A stretch of DNA of 64,000 nt, from positions 186,001 through 250,000 of the forward strand of contig PYST01000004.1 in NCBI GenBank assembly GCA_003049485.1. Reading direction: 5' to 3'. The position numbers and the translations under genes are program-made. Shown here in pieces: positions 45,442 to 58,301 of the stretch. The stretch comes from Ophioceras dolichostomum. Taxonomy: Eukaryota; Ascomycota; Sordariomycetes; Magnaporthales; Ophioceraceae. Numbering within the stretch: the first letter of the stretch is position 1; the number at the start of each line of letters is the position of its first letter. Below the pieces are notes generated by a model, which searched no databases, was not told the origin of the DNA, and saw only the letters and a list, made by a program, of their open reading frames with translations.

Positions 45442-47632
45442 TCAAGCAGCCTCCTGGAATGCAGTCTTGAGCCCCTCGAAGTGCTCTTGCTGCTCGGCGG
45501 CCAGCTTGCCGTCAGCGTCGCTGATGATGGTGAGGACGAGCGAGTAATTGTTGTACAGAAAGCGCTCACGCTTCCTGCGGTCCTTGCCGAACCAGGCCTG
45601 GCTGGCGCGGGTGAGGAAGGCCTCGGTCTCAGACCGCAGGCGGCCCAGGCTGGCCACGACGGGCTCGTCGTCGCCGGCCTCGGTGCTCAGGGCGAGCAGG
45701 CCGTGCAGCAACTGGCCGAAGCGCTGCGTGACGACGTGCGGGGCGGCAGACGAGGACGCCGAGGACGAGGATGACGAGGAGGAGGAGGCGCGGGTGGGCA
45801 AGGCGTTGGTCAGCGTACGGACCGACTCGCAGTGCTGGCCCATGACGACCTGAAGACGAGGCCAGAGCAGCATGTTGGTCGCGTTGACGTAGGCGTCAAC
45901 GGCGGGCACGCGGCGACGCTGCAGCTCGAACGCGAAGTGCTGCGTGAGGCGGATGCAGAGCAGGAGGCCCAGCGCGTCGAACGAGTCCCCCGTGAGCGAC
46001 TTGGTCACGCTCTGGCCCAGGGCGAACGTCGGCACGAAGATGTAGTTGAAGTGGCGCGATATCGCGGCGACCGAGAGTGCAGGCGAGAAGAAGCCCGACA
46101 GGAAGGTGTACTCGGCCGTGGCGTTGTCGACAAGCGCGAGGTTGAAGTTGCGGAACGGCACCTCGATGTAGTGCGTGGTGCGATCCTCCTCGGCCAGGTA
46201 CGACGACATGGCCACCTGGTTGGTGGTCTTGAGCAGGTCGACGCGACGGCCTAGGTTGAAGGCGTCGTGTGGGGGCCCCGAGATTTTGGAACCGGAAAGC
46301 ACTGTGGTTTTCCGGGACGTGTCGTCGTGGCCAAGCACGTCGTTCTTGTCGAGCGCGTGTAGCTTGATGTTCTCCAGCGACTTCTGGTAGCGCGAGAACT
46401 GGTTGAGATAATACCACCTCATAGTATTCTTGTACGCGAGACATATCTCGTCGGCCAAAGTGGAGTGATGTCGGTAGAGGAATGTGAAGAGGTCTTTGAA
46501 CTTGAGAAAGTTCTGCTGCTGTATGATCTGGGCGTTGATATGTGGTGATCTTAGAGCCTTGATCTGGGCCACCAAGAAGTCGCGTATGCGCTCGACAGCC
46601 TGAAGGTCAACAGACATGTTAGCGACCCGAGGCATCTCGAAGCATCCTGCCCAAAATGCTACACGATGAGGAGAGTTATACCTTCAGTATGAGCTTCTCG
46701 AGCAAGGGACCGAGGTCTGCCAACGCTTTGCTTTTCGCCTGGCTCGTGTTGGAGGCGCTCCGCTGTGACGCCGCACGCTTTTCGACTTCCTTCAGGGCCA
46801 ATACCCATTGTTCGTCGATGTGTCCCTCTGATATCTTGGCCACGACCAGTGGTGATACGCTAACCTCCTCCACGATCGGACCCAGTCCCTTCTCAACCGC
46901 CTTACGGTTTTCCAGCCGAACGTTCAGCGCCGCTGATCTGGTTTGCAGAGTCTCGATGTCGGCAGACACGGCCGCAAGATCGTTTCGGAAGCTGGTAAGA
47001 TTCGCTTCTACCGAGTGCAGGACGTCATCGCAGGCGCGGATCGACCTGTGCAGGTCCTCGAACTTGGTCTTGTCACGCTCATCTGGCAGGAGAGGTACGA
47101 CACTTGCGTCAGTATGGGGTGCGGCGGCGACGGCGAGGCTGAGAAATGGGGCTGATGAGAATAGAGACGGGGGACACGTACATTCCTCGACGGTTTGTGG
47201 CCTATATACATCAACTTCATGCGCCTGTGAGCTCTTCCTCGCCAGTTCGCCCAAGCAGAGACCGCCAAAATCGAAGTCGAGCTCGAGGTCCTCCTCTGTG
47301 ATGGGCTTGACCGGTTTCTCGTCCGGCGTCGAATCTGCACCGAGAAGCCCCTCGAGAGCCTCTAACGATTCCCTTCCATCATCCGCTGTGGTTGACTGCT
47401 TGAGGGTGGAGCCAAGGCCAGAGCCGTTTGGCCGCTTGGCGGAGGCAAGGAGGGATGTGCCAGAGTCGCTGGAAGCTAGGCTCAGGGACGAGCCACGGGC
47501 CGACCTAGACGAGGTCAGGTACGGCCCGCGGACGCTTGATGTTCTTCGTGGCAGAGGTGAGGCGGCACGACTGTTGGATTGTGAGGAGGACGATCCCGGG
47601 AGTGCCTGGCTGCTGAGCCTGTCGAGCCACAT
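45442..47632 (-). CDS. VPS52: VPS52, GARP/EARP tethering complex subunit
   Basis: Exons 47632-47182, 47082-46682 and 46599-45442 give 669 residues. The ATG at 47632 begins MWLDRLSS; the frame continues upstream but has no ATG there. An N-terminal Ser/Arg-rich region is followed by the Vps52 coiled coil (EEYERDKTKFEDLHRSIRAC across the first splice) and by the highly conserved KAVERIRDFLVAQIKALRS across the second. The C-terminal helical domain follows, interrupted by a ten-residue Ser run (about 45745-45795) that may be length-variable. Vps52 is the core subunit of GARP, which tethers endosome-derived vesicles to the trans-Golgi. The first intron (47083-47181, 99 nt, GTACGT...CAG with CTGAC) is in frame and stop-free, so the unspliced frame also reads through. 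Confidence 0.95.
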
Positions 47633-48970
47633 CCTATGAGGAAGCGAAGGGGACGGACCGGCAGGAAAGGGATTCAAGGGGTCCACGCGATCATAGCGAG
47701 AGGCAAGTCAAAAAAAAACGATAGGTGTGGAGTCGGCGAGCTTCACGTAGCACGCTGAGCTTTAGCATTGGCTTCTGCCAGGCCAGGTTTAAAGAATTAT
47801 CAACTCGGATCAATTTCTGGCATGTGTGGCAGTTGCGAGTTGTCGTCGTGGCTTGTAAGAGAGCTCTGAATGTCGGTTCCAGCTTGCCTTAGCTCTTGAT
47901 CTGCCGTATGTGTCTCCATTGGTGGTGCGAACCTGCAAGCCACATGCGCGCTAAGCCTGTTTGGGATCAATGTCAACCCGAGCCTGGTCAGGCTAGTATC
48001 AGATTTCATCGACACAACGGTTGGCCTGTAAATTTGGAAGGACTTCGTAGACTGGACAGAAGCTCGTTACGTCAAGCATCGAATTTGAGATATTCCCGAT
48101 TCGCAAGACTACACGTCAGACTGTGCTGGTAGCTGTTCCAGTGAATGCTGCGTACAAGACGCGGTGCTAAGCTTCACATACCGTACATAATGCGAGCATC
48201 ATCTTCCCCAAGAATATTTATTTCCCGAGGATGTCCCTCTTGCAGCGTCCCTCGAAACAGCAAGGTCCCTTCATTGCATGGGCAGAGGTAGAGTTTTCGC
48301 AGCTCCTATTGCCAAGTGAACAATAATAGGTACCAAACAGAGCGTAATGTTTGCGGGAGAGCACTCACCCTCGAACCTTGGTGTTCATGAATAGAAGTCT
48401 ACGGTGAGCAATCAATGGCTATGTCAGCCGACCGAGTGTTGACCCCTCACTGAGAGCGGCCAAGTGAATTGTGACAAAAGGATGAAACCAGCAGGGCCAA
48501 AGGAACAAAAGAAAGGCAAGTAAATATGCAGGAGATAGAATGCAACGATACTGGTTGAAATTAGAAGGGAGAGGAAAAAAAAGAAAATAGAACAAAGAAA
48601 AAGCTCAGCGAATCACCACCACCAATCTGTGGCCGGGCCATTACCATTACCATTACCATTTTACCTGCACTCGGCGGCAGTAGGAACGGCAGCAAAAGAT
48701 TGCCCCTCCAGGCAACCCCACATCTTCGTCCCGGAGTGACCCCTCCCTCCCCGCCTGCACGCCTCTCGGGCTCGCCCTCTTTCTTTCCTCACGTATTAAT
48801 TTTTCCAATTTTTCAAAACTTCTTTTCTCCGACATCCTATTCCTGCTCCCGTCTCCCACATCCTCTTCTTGCGCTCTCCTTACGCCGTGGGTGCGTCTTT
48901 AACATCGTGTCAGCGGAGTCTCAGTCCTCGTCTATCTTGACCACGAATCCAATTTGCCAATTCTCTCAAG
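47633..48970. other. Divergent intergenic region, VPS52 / eIF5A promoters
   Basis: About 1.3 kb. A CATTAC repeat (ATTACC x3, about 48640-48660) and a C/T-rich eIF5A leader are visible. No gene is seen. Confidence 0.6.
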
Positions 48971-49979
48971 ATGGCGGACGATGAGGTAAGGAAGCCTATT
49001 TTTTTCTCTCTCTGCTATTGCGCGCGTGGGCGCCAGCCGTCCTGTGTATTTTTATTTTTATTTTTCCGGTTTGGCACAAAATCGCAGCACAGGTCGAGGT
49101 GCGGCGCCTCGCGCATGAACCCCTCCGCATGCGCACCGCCGACGGCGTCGACCATTGCTGCGCTTCGTTCCCCCTCTACCATCAAACCTACCCGTAGAAC
49201 TTGTTGTTGTCGTCAACCGCTTCCTTGCTATACCACGGACGTACGCGATCATATTTACGAGTCGGCGCAAACATGCTAACAACTCTGCCCTGTTCCCCTT
49301 TCTCCAGCACCATGACCACCACTTCGAGTCGGCCGACGCCGGCGCGTCGACCACCTACCCGATGCAGTGCTCGGCCCTGAGGAAGGGCGGCCACGTCGTC
49401 ATCAAGGGCCGCCCCTGCAAGATCGTCGACATGTCGACCTCCAAGACCGGCAAGCACGGTCACGCCAAGGTCCACCTGGTCGCCATGGACATCTTCACCA
49501 ACAAGAAGCTCGAGGATCTCTCCCCCTCCACCCACAACATGGACGTCCCGGTTGTCACCAACGACACCTACGAGCTCGTGGGTTCACCTCCCTGAGGTCT
49601 AACGCCGCTAGAGTTCCCCCAACATCTGCTGACGATCTATGTTTTCCCTCTTTATAGCTGTACATCAATGAGGAGGGGTACCTTTGCCTGATGGACTCGA
49701 GCGGCGAGACTCGCGAGGATATCAAGCTGCCCTCTGGCAACGAGTCCTCGGACAAGATCGCCGATGACATCAAGGAGCTGGCCAAGAAGAAGGAGGACAG
49801 TGAGGCGGAGGTTGAGATCTGTGAGTTTCACTCAACTCATCGCGCCCTATCAGACATGCCGCCGAGGGCGCTGCGAGTTCCTCTTTTGCTAACCTCAACT
49901 TTTCCCCCAATCACCAGTCGTCGTCATCACCAAGGCTATGGGAGAGGAGATCCCCACCTCGGTCAAGTCCAACTCTTAA
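48971..49979 (+). CDS. Translation factor eIF5A
   Basis: Exons 48971-48985, 49308-49577, 49658-49820 and 49918-49979 give 169 residues. The first exon codes only MADDE and is followed by a 322-nt intron, the longest in the window. The hypusination loop STSKTGKHGHAK is intact, with the modified lysine at position 54 (Lys51 in yeast). The OB-fold C-terminal half ends EIFVVITKAMGEE and the protein finishes VKSNS. Hypusinated eIF5A binds the ribosomal E site and promotes elongation through proline-rich stretches and termination. Codon use is strongly biased toward C-ending codons, in line with high expression. RRN7 follows on the same strand after 0.8 kb. Confidence 0.98.
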
Positions 49980-50782
49980 ATCGGCCATCTACCTGTTCTC
50001 TTGCGTCGTCCCCCCCTTTTTGTCGTTGCGATCACGTGAAACGCTCTTTCTTCTGTGGAAAACCTGTTCTCGGGGAAGCAACCGGTGAACAGCAAATCTT
50101 TTCCTCCCCATCACCCAACCTTTTGCCCTACACACATCATCCTCAAACATTGTTTGGCCTTGGGGCCCCCGATGAGGTGGTTCATTGCGTACACGTAAAG
50201 GGTTCTCACATCTGGGCCTTGTTTTTTATTCTGGAATGGGGCGGTACAGGAATATCTCGGCCGCACAGAAACTCGCTTGCCTTTATTTATCAATATCAGC
50301 CAAACGGGAAAAAGCTCTTGATCCTGTCATTTTTCTTGCCATCATCTTCAATGGTGGGTGGGGGGAAGGAAAGGGAAGAAGAGCTGGGGCACGCTTTCCA
50401 GACGAGCTATAGGTAGATTTCCGAAGAGATTTTCCTCATTTGCCGTCCTGGCTCAACTTCCGTACTCTTACAGTCAGGATTAGACGAGAAAGCAATGGGG
50501 GTGCAAGAAGTGAGTGTTAAGGGATTATGAAGTGATGTGATTTGTTTGAGGAGCGTCGAAATTCAAGAAACTTTAGGCTCTGTATGCTGAAAATCGCCAT
50601 CCTAATTTTCTAATGGTGTTTTGCTTGACTTTGGCTCAACACCACCACAATTGGTACAGGCAAAAATCCTAAGCTACGATTCAACGGTGTGACTCGAAAG
50701 CTCCACGATATCTGCCATGTGACACCTCGCCGGTGATTCAACTTCCTTCAGCTTCCCCCGGAACACCAAAAACATCAGCAGC
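49980..50782. other. eIF5A 3' UTR and RRN7 promoter
   Basis: T-rich 3' flank followed by moderately AT-rich DNA. A CACGTG core lies near 50034. No gene is seen. Confidence 0.6.
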
Positions 50783-52977
50783 ATGTCCGAGCGGCGAAGC
50801 TACCGCAGATTCCCAAACGGCCAAAGGTGTGAGCAGTGTCCGTCCAAGCGGTGGTATTCTGAAAATGGGCGCGGATACTGCGACCGGGGCCACGAAATCG
50901 AGGTACAAAGGAGGCCCCACCAAACCGCGCGAGGCCTCGCTATCATTCCAGCGCATCTATTGATCAGAACCAACCCACTGACCATCCGCGCAGGGCTTTG
51001 TGGAGCATGCCTTCGAAGATGAGGACGCCTTCGGCCAGACGGGTCAGGTAACCCGCAAAGAAAAGGAGGTCCGCGAGAAGGTCTCGCGCCAGCTGTCCGG
51101 CGATTTAGCCCGGGAGCTCTACCTCGAATGCCTGCAGCTGATCCTACGGAAGCAGGTTTTCTGGCTGGTCCGGGACCGGGGTCTGCCGCCGGAGCTGGAG
51201 ACCGTCGTGCGCGATCTGTGGGACCTCCGGGTCCGGAACCTGGCAGGACTGCAGACCGCGGAGGTGGAAGGTGGCAGAAGCGAGGGAGGCGACTTCGGAT
51301 CAGCGTCATCCGGCTCTGAGCTGCGACTCTTCAGCTCCGACGGCAGCGGCGCCGAGACCGACGACGACGGACGTAGGACCGAGGCGTCGGCGGCCACGGC
51401 GGCCACTGCCCGAGCGCGGAGCTGGAGCACGAACATCTCTATGCTGCGGCGGCTTCCCCGGCTGATCGACATGCTGGGGCTGTGCTATCTCGGATGTCTC
51501 CTCATGCAGCTGCCCGTGAGGATTGGGGATATTTTTGCATGGGCCAAGAACAACCAGATCCCGTACTTGGATGCAGTAAGCGAGGTCTCTTTGCATATGC
51601 GAGCGGGAACATGCACCCCGACTTGATGTCCATTGCATGTCGGGGGATCATCGTCGCTAATCGAGGCTGCTCACCCATGCATAGATATATGATATCCCAC
51701 GGGAGATGCGTGCGCGCCTCCCGGGGCCGTACCAGAAGGTCATTTCGGCACGGGGCCAGGCCATGGAAGGCGGCGAGCTCCATGCGGCCGTCCTCGACCT
51801 GGCGGTGGCGTTCAACGCCAACCACAAGCTTCTGTTTCCGCCGCTTAATAAGCCATTGCTGCTCATTAGATACATGCGAGAGCTCTCACTTCCAGGTATG
51901 TGGTGCAGGCGGACTAGACTGGAACTAATGTTCCACCAGAGACGAATTTGGGGTTCCTCTGTATGCTGCTTTTATGTATGCTCTACAAACACTAACCACC
52001 GATGGCCTTCACTCCGCCTGGTTCCGGTCACCAAGCCGAGATCTATCCATACGTACAAGGGACGATCTCTTTCCTGAACGCAGATTTCACGTTTCCGTTG
52101 GAGCAACGCAGAGTCTACCTCCTGGACCACCCGGATGTCTTACTGATAGCTTCCCTCGTTCTCACGACAAAGATCCTCTGTCCGTTCGACGACCATGGTA
52201 GGGACTCCCACATGTGCCTAGGAATGGATTGGCAGGCCTGGAACTCGGAATACACGGAGCCCCCCAAGGATGGGCTTCGTGACCGGGAGATTGGCAAACT
52301 CGGGCCAGAGGATGCGTGGACCATGAGTCAGGAGAAGATCGACGATTACCTCGACTGGTATCAGCAGGTCAGAATAGACGAGCAGCGTCTTGATAGTGGT
52401 AGGTGATCGGCGAGTCCTGCGGTTCTCATCCCCTATGCCACGTCACTCACGAGAGCAGTACGGTTCGTTTGCATATCTGCGAGGCTAATGCTGAAGCCAG
52501 AGATGGCGAGGTTCGCTACTCAATTTCCCCTCGATGATCGACCTGCGAGAAAGACCACCACAGTTCAGGAGGATCTCGGCGAGGCCAAGATCGACGAGAG
52601 GATGGTCCGTCTCCAAAACTACTTAACGAGAATCCCCACGGCCCTCCTCCAGGTCAACCCAGAAGGAAAAGAGCCAGCGGTTCGAAAGCTCGGCGAGAAG
52701 CACCCCGTGTATCGACGGGTTGAGGATGTCCCAGACGTGGCTCGTCTCTTCCACGAGAAAGCAGGTAGGTCATGTGCTGGGCAAGACCAGCCCCTCAATT
52801 CTGGTTAATGATGATGATAATGCTAACCTTCCTACTTCGCTTCCCGAAGCCGAACTGGCTGGCATATCGACCGCAAAACTGGCCAGGGCGGTTTTTAAGC
52901 TCGAGAATAGACTGAGTCAGTGGATTAAACAGAACAAAAAAGGAGCAAGCGCAGAAGGACGTGTAGTCAGTGGTTAA
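50783..52977 (+). CDS. RRN7: RRN7/TAF1B, RNA polymerase I core factor subunit
   Basis: Exons 50783-50902, 50994-51575, 51685-51895, 52036-52398, 52459-52764 and 52850-52977 give 569 residues. The N-terminal zinc ribbon has Cys16, Cys19, Cys33 and His37. Two cyclin-like folds follow: EKVSRQLSGDLARELYLECL begins the first, interrupted by an acidic Ser/Asp-rich insert, and IYDIPREMRARLPGPYQKVI and AEIYPYVQG belong to the second. This is the TFIIB-like layout of Rrn7/TAF1B, which with Rrn6 and Rrn11 recruits Pol I to the rDNA promoter in the nucleolus. Introns are 60-140 nt. The fourth (52399-52458) has weaker support than the others because the flanking sequence is poorly conserved. The last intron has a clear CTAAC branch site. 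Confidence 0.88.
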
Positions 52978-53356
52978 CCCCATAGACATTATCGGTAGGA
53001 TCGGGTGCGTCTCTGAGAGAACAAACTTGTTTAATCCACAGAATACAGTAAAAGGATCCATGTAGGATTCATGTTACGCCAGGGCGTGAATCACAAGACC
53101 CACGAGGCTGGCCTGAGCTCGACATCGACACTGTTGTAAGTGTGGAGCTGATGGTCGGGAGCAGGGTTGCACGTGATCATCTACGTGATCGCTCCCCAGA
53201 AATATCTTAGGGCTCCAATGTGGGTCAACTGTTCCGACGCCGCTTACGTACACAATGGTTCTGCCGGTCTGCCGCCTTCAATTTACAACACCCACCAGAA
53301 TTTGTCGCATCGTGCTTCAAATCTCACCACAAAGACATCACGAAATCGCCGTCAAG
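52978..53356. other. RRN7 3' UTR and ubiquitin-eL40 promoter/leader
   Basis: 379 bp separate the RRN7 stop from the first base of the split ATG. A paired ACGTGATC motif is listed separately. The leader just before the start is CA-rich. Confidence 0.6.
53171..53190. promoter_or_regulatory. Paired ACGTGATC elements upstream of ubiquitin-eL40
   Basis: ACGTGATC occurs at 53171-53178 and 53183-53190, same orientation, 12 bp apart. The first is part of CACGTGATC, a Cbf1-type E-box. They lie 167-186 bp upstream of the start. Cbf1-like sites occur at ribosomal protein promoters in some ascomycetes; use here is inferred. Confidence 0.4.
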
Positions 53357-54286
<930 letters not shown>

Positions 54287-54915
54287 ACGGCTTCACCACA
54301 CAACCGTCCTCCTCATCAGTCTTCGGCGTCTCGGGTTTCTTTGTTGTTTTGTCTGGCATCGTCATATCGTCATTGGGAACTTACCGGTGGGGGAGGACAA
54401 ATGGGAAAGAAAGGTGGACAGTGGGGTGAGGGGACGGGGTTCAGGTAGGGAGTAGGTTCGCGCAGAAGGTGGTCGGGAAACAACATATTAGAGTTACTCT
54501 ACCTACCAACCTCTTGGAGAGATAATACCTCGCCCCTGCTTGCTTGTCCATACCCTGCAATAGAGAAACCTAAGCCTATCGACTCCGTTGTATTCCGGTC
54601 GTTTCACTCAGCCTACTGCTTGTTTGAAAGCGTTAATGAATGTCATGTGATCGTCACGTGCTGATAGACCCACAAATATCCGATGATGCTTCCTGACAGC
54701 TGTGCCGGCCCGGCACTGCCTTCGAATGTCGAAGCTCACCCTGGCCGTTACGTGTGCAGTTGGCTTTCATGGAACCACTGTTTGAGGGGCGTTGTTGCTG
54801 AGAAGACAAGACCAGCGCAACTTTCCAGTAAAATCCAACCAGTTTTTATGACCAATTAGCGAAGAGTCGCCAGTTTTTGCAGAAGCCCCTTTGTACCAGC
54901 CATTTTGTGCCAGCC
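54287..54915. other. eL40 3' UTR and YIPF promoter
   Basis: 629 bp, with CATGTGATCGTCACGTG near 54640-54660, an E-box pair resembling the motif upstream of ubiquitin-eL40. No gene is seen. Confidence 0.55.
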
Positions 54916-56058
54916 ATGTCAGGAGCAGGCTACGACGCCGTCGTCGACATCGACGACGAGGTAAGCTCCTCCCTTATAGCCTTTGCCCGGTAACCCCGTC
55001 ACCATCACCAGAGCTATGCTTGGATCCATTAGCCACAGATCTGACGTCCCTCTCCTCTCTGTTGCGCTTCTTCCTCTAGGGCGATCTCGGCCACACCGAT
55101 CTCCAAGACGACCTCGAGTTCCACAACTCGACCTTCTCAGAAACCACGTCGACGTCGGCGCGCAAAGGCGGCGGCATAGGCGGCCACAGCGGCATCGGCG
55201 GCGGCGCTGGCGGATCCGGCCTGCCCTTGCCCGCGACGGCCTCGACATCGGGGAAGCGCTACCTGTGGACCGTCTCGTACTACGCGCAGTTCTTCGACGT
55301 CGACACGTCGGCCGTGCTGAGCCGCTGCTGGGCGGCGCTGTTCCCGCGGGCGAACTTCCTCGACGTGCTGGAGGGGAACCCGGATCTGTACGGGCCATTC
55401 TGGATCGCGACGACGGTGGTGTTCATCCTGTTCCTGGGCGGGACGATCAGCCAGTATTTGGCGTCGAGGGGGCCGGGGGCTGAGTTCCTTTATGATTTTT
55501 CGCTGTTGAGTGGTATGTTTGTTTTTAACCTTTAACTTCTGGGTCGTGGGTTTCAGGTGTCCCTCCTTCCTCCCCTCTGCTACTCTGATGCTATCAAATT
55601 CTGCTAACAAACTTGTTCCCCTCTCTCCCTTTCTCACTCCGCTAGGTGCTGCTGGCCTGATCTACGGCTACACGCTCGTCATACCCATGATCCTGTTCCT
55701 CGCGCTGCGCTACTTCGGCTCCGAGTCCGCCAACCTGCTCGAGTGCTGGGCGCTGTACGGCTACGGCAACCTGGTCTGGATCCCCGTGGCGCTGGTCAGC
55801 TGGTCGCGCATCGACATCCTCAACTACGTCTTCGTCGCCGTCGGCTTCGGCTACTCGGTCGCCTTTCTCCTGAGGAACCTCTACCCGGTCCTCAGCGCGA
55901 CGGACCGTCAGACCAGCAAGGTGCTGCTCATCGTCGTCGTGGCCCTCCACTTCGCCCTTTCCGTCACCATAAAGTTCCTGTTCTTTGCCCACCACAGCCC
56001 GATCAAGAAGCCGGCGGAAGGTGATGGTGCTGCGGCGCCGGGGCGGATGATGTTTTAA
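54916..56058 (+). CDS. Yip1-domain Golgi membrane protein, YIPF1/YIPF2-like
   Basis: Exons 54916-54960, 55080-55512 and 55646-56058 give 296 residues. A hydrophilic N-terminus with an acidic start (YDAVVDIDDEGDLG) and a Gly-rich segment precedes the YXXF-like region YYAQFFDVDTSAVLSR. Five hydrophobic segments follow, in the order expected of Yip1-family proteins, with the conserved GNPDLYGPFWI before the first and YGYTLVIP, YGYGNLVWIPVAL and LLIVVVALHFALSV after it. Yip family proteins bind Rab GTPases and help shape ER-Golgi membranes. YIPF1/2-type members are mostly Golgi-located. The second splice joins SLLSG|AAGLIYGY. The next gene is convergent. Confidence 0.9.
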
Positions 56059-56457
56059 GGAGAGGGAGACAGAGGGCGGGCAAACAAAGAATGCCAGGCT
56101 ATGGGCTGATCAGATGGCGCTGGGCTGGTGGGAATGTGCCGTTGCTGTAAAGTACTAGTTTGTAGACGAGAGGAAGAGCTCTAAAAGCGTTTGCAGAGCA
56201 ATGGCCTGAGTCTCCAATGGCCAGCCATCCCACTTCGGGGCATGGCGTGTTCTTTCTGCTCCCAGATGGGTTCGAGGCATATCATACATGGATGACTGTA
56301 CAGTAGCTACCTAGGTGTTCGTGGCTGGTTTTAAATGGAATTTCGGTGTCATGGATACTTGATGCGGCTAGACCTCTCTCAACTTCACCTGTGACCGAGG
56401 AAGTCCTGATATACCTAGGCATCAGAGGCGAAGCGATTCGCGACGCTTTAGCTACAT
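56059..56457. other. Region between convergent YIPF and rhodanese 3' ends
   Basis: 399 bp of 3' flank. TACCTAGGTG (56309-56318) and TACCTAGGCA (about 56414-56423), variants of the dispersed palindrome, are present. No gene is seen. Confidence 0.6.
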
Positions 56458-57336
56458 TTACTCGACCTCCCCACCGTTTGCCTCCCAGTCAAGCCAGCTA
56501 CCGCTGTACTCCCCGACGTTCGTCCAGCCGGCGTCTTTTGCGAGCCCCGCGGCTGCCCGACTCCTGACGCCGGACTTGCAGTATAAGACGAGCTCGGCGT
56601 CGCGAGGCGGCCGGACGAAGCCAAACTTATCCTCAAACTCCTCGTCTGAGATGTGGAAACTGTCCGGCTGGCTGGTGATGGGGATGTTGATCGCCGTCGG
56701 TATGCGGCCCTTCTCCAGCTCGGCAGGCTCTCGCACGTCTGTAGGCGTCGGGTGTGAGCCTCGCTCAATTGGGGAGTATATGGGTCAGGTTCCTACTGCC
56801 AAGCCCGGAGCTCAACTAAGCTCAGATGACCTATCACCTGAGTGACATCTTGGGGTCGTCTTGAGGGTTGAGGGACGTGGACTAAGGGGGAAGGCGGAGA
56901 GAGAGAGAACTTACCGACGAGGATTGCCTTTGAGCCAGTGGGGTTTGACTTCTTCAGTGTGAGAAATTTGTTCACCTGTGACGATGGATTGCGTTAGTTG
57001 GGTTGGTACCGAAGAGGCCTGCCCTCATGGTCCTATCCTTAATCTCTCTTGGTGGTCTTGGTCCAGTTGATGCATGAATATGATCTGCACGCGGGGCACA
57101 GCACGTACATCCTTGAACTCCCACTGCTTATTCGCCGGCGCGTCTTGCGAATAGGGCCGGACAGCACGCGGGGGGAGCGGTCGCGCTACCCACCGAGGCC
57201 GACCCGAGGTTGGGGCTCCTGGGCTGCCGAGATCCTGCAGTCTAGGCTGCCACACCGTCGAGTGACCGTAAGCGGCTCGGCACGTCACCAAGGACGGCTG
57301 AAGGAGCGACGGAACTAGGGCTCGTCGACATGCCAT
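56458..57336 (-). CDS. Mitochondrial single-domain rhodanese (thiosulfate sulfurtransferase)
   Basis: Exons 57336-57109, 56975-56915 and 56738-56458 give 189 residues. The N-terminus (MACRRALVPSLLQPSLVTCR) has Arg, Leu, Ser and no acidic residue, as expected of a mitochondrial targeting sequence. The rhodanese domain starts WEFKDVNKFL, with AILVDVREPAELEKG formed across the second splice, and has the catalytic loop YCKSGVRSR with Cys150. Family enzymes transfer sulfane sulfur to acceptors such as cyanide, sulfite or glutathione. Closest in layout are yeast Rdl2-type proteins and human TSTD1. Two introns (133 and 176 nt) both have clean GT...CAG ends. Confidence 0.92.
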
Positions 57337-58301
57337 TTTTGCTACGAGCTTTCATAAAGTTGAGGCTCTATTGGTCGGGGGTTAAATGTACTGGGTGTGG
57401 AAAGGCGCTGACTGGTGGTGCAGGGAGCTTAACTCAGTACAAATCACTCCTATTTTGCTTACCACTTGTCACGAGCGACAGGCCCCACCGCACCATCCAA
57501 ACCATGGCGCCCTATAACGAGAACCGCTGAGCTGGAATTTAGCGGCGTAGTCCAGTGGCATTAAGAGCCAAGACTTCGTGGTGCTGGCCAGGCTGCCGGA
57601 TCAGCTCAACATCTTCCTACCGGCTGGTTTGGCTCTAATTCCTTCTAGGTATGGAGGTAGTCACGCAAGCAGGCGTAGTTAAATGCGAGGCACCCCGTCA
57701 CTTCAGGTCGTCTCTTCCTTCGCCTCATTAACTCGTAATCGAGCTCCCTCCCGTTCCAACAGACGCCATCCTTTCCCGGATCAACTCACGAAACGCCCAG
57801 GTGCTCTCCTGCCAGCTTTGACGCACCTCAAGCCAATACCACCATCTGGGAACTGGGTGGTCGTCTCATTTATGTCAAATTACTATCTCCTCACCTGCAG
57901 AGCGATGGACATGCCAGCAGTGGAAAACTATGTACGAAAGAAGAAAGGGGGCTAAGGTGATTAGGGAGCGTTAATAAATATGGGCGAGAGGTAAGTGGCA
58001 AGTAAGTGGTGGGTGTGATCAGTAAGGAGGCATGTAAGTATTCTTCTCTCCCCCAGACCCAGCCAGCGCAGCTCGCTGGCCTGGGACGGTGGTATGATAA
58101 CTGGCAGATCCTGATACCGACCCCAGAAACACGATCAACGTATTCAAATGCTGAGGCTTTCTATAGTTCCGTTTCATCCAACCCATGCGCCTATCGATGC
58201 AGCATATGAGGTGGTCGGCACGTCCCGAACACGGACTAAGACCGGTCTCGTCTATGATGCAGCCGCCTGAACAAGAGCTTTCCTGCACAGCCCTCACGAC
58301 C
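57337..58301. other. Intergenic region, rhodanese promoter and ERG5 3' UTR
   Basis: About 965 bp without a supported gene. The short plus-strand open frame at 57683-57955 has no recognisable features. Confidence 0.55.
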
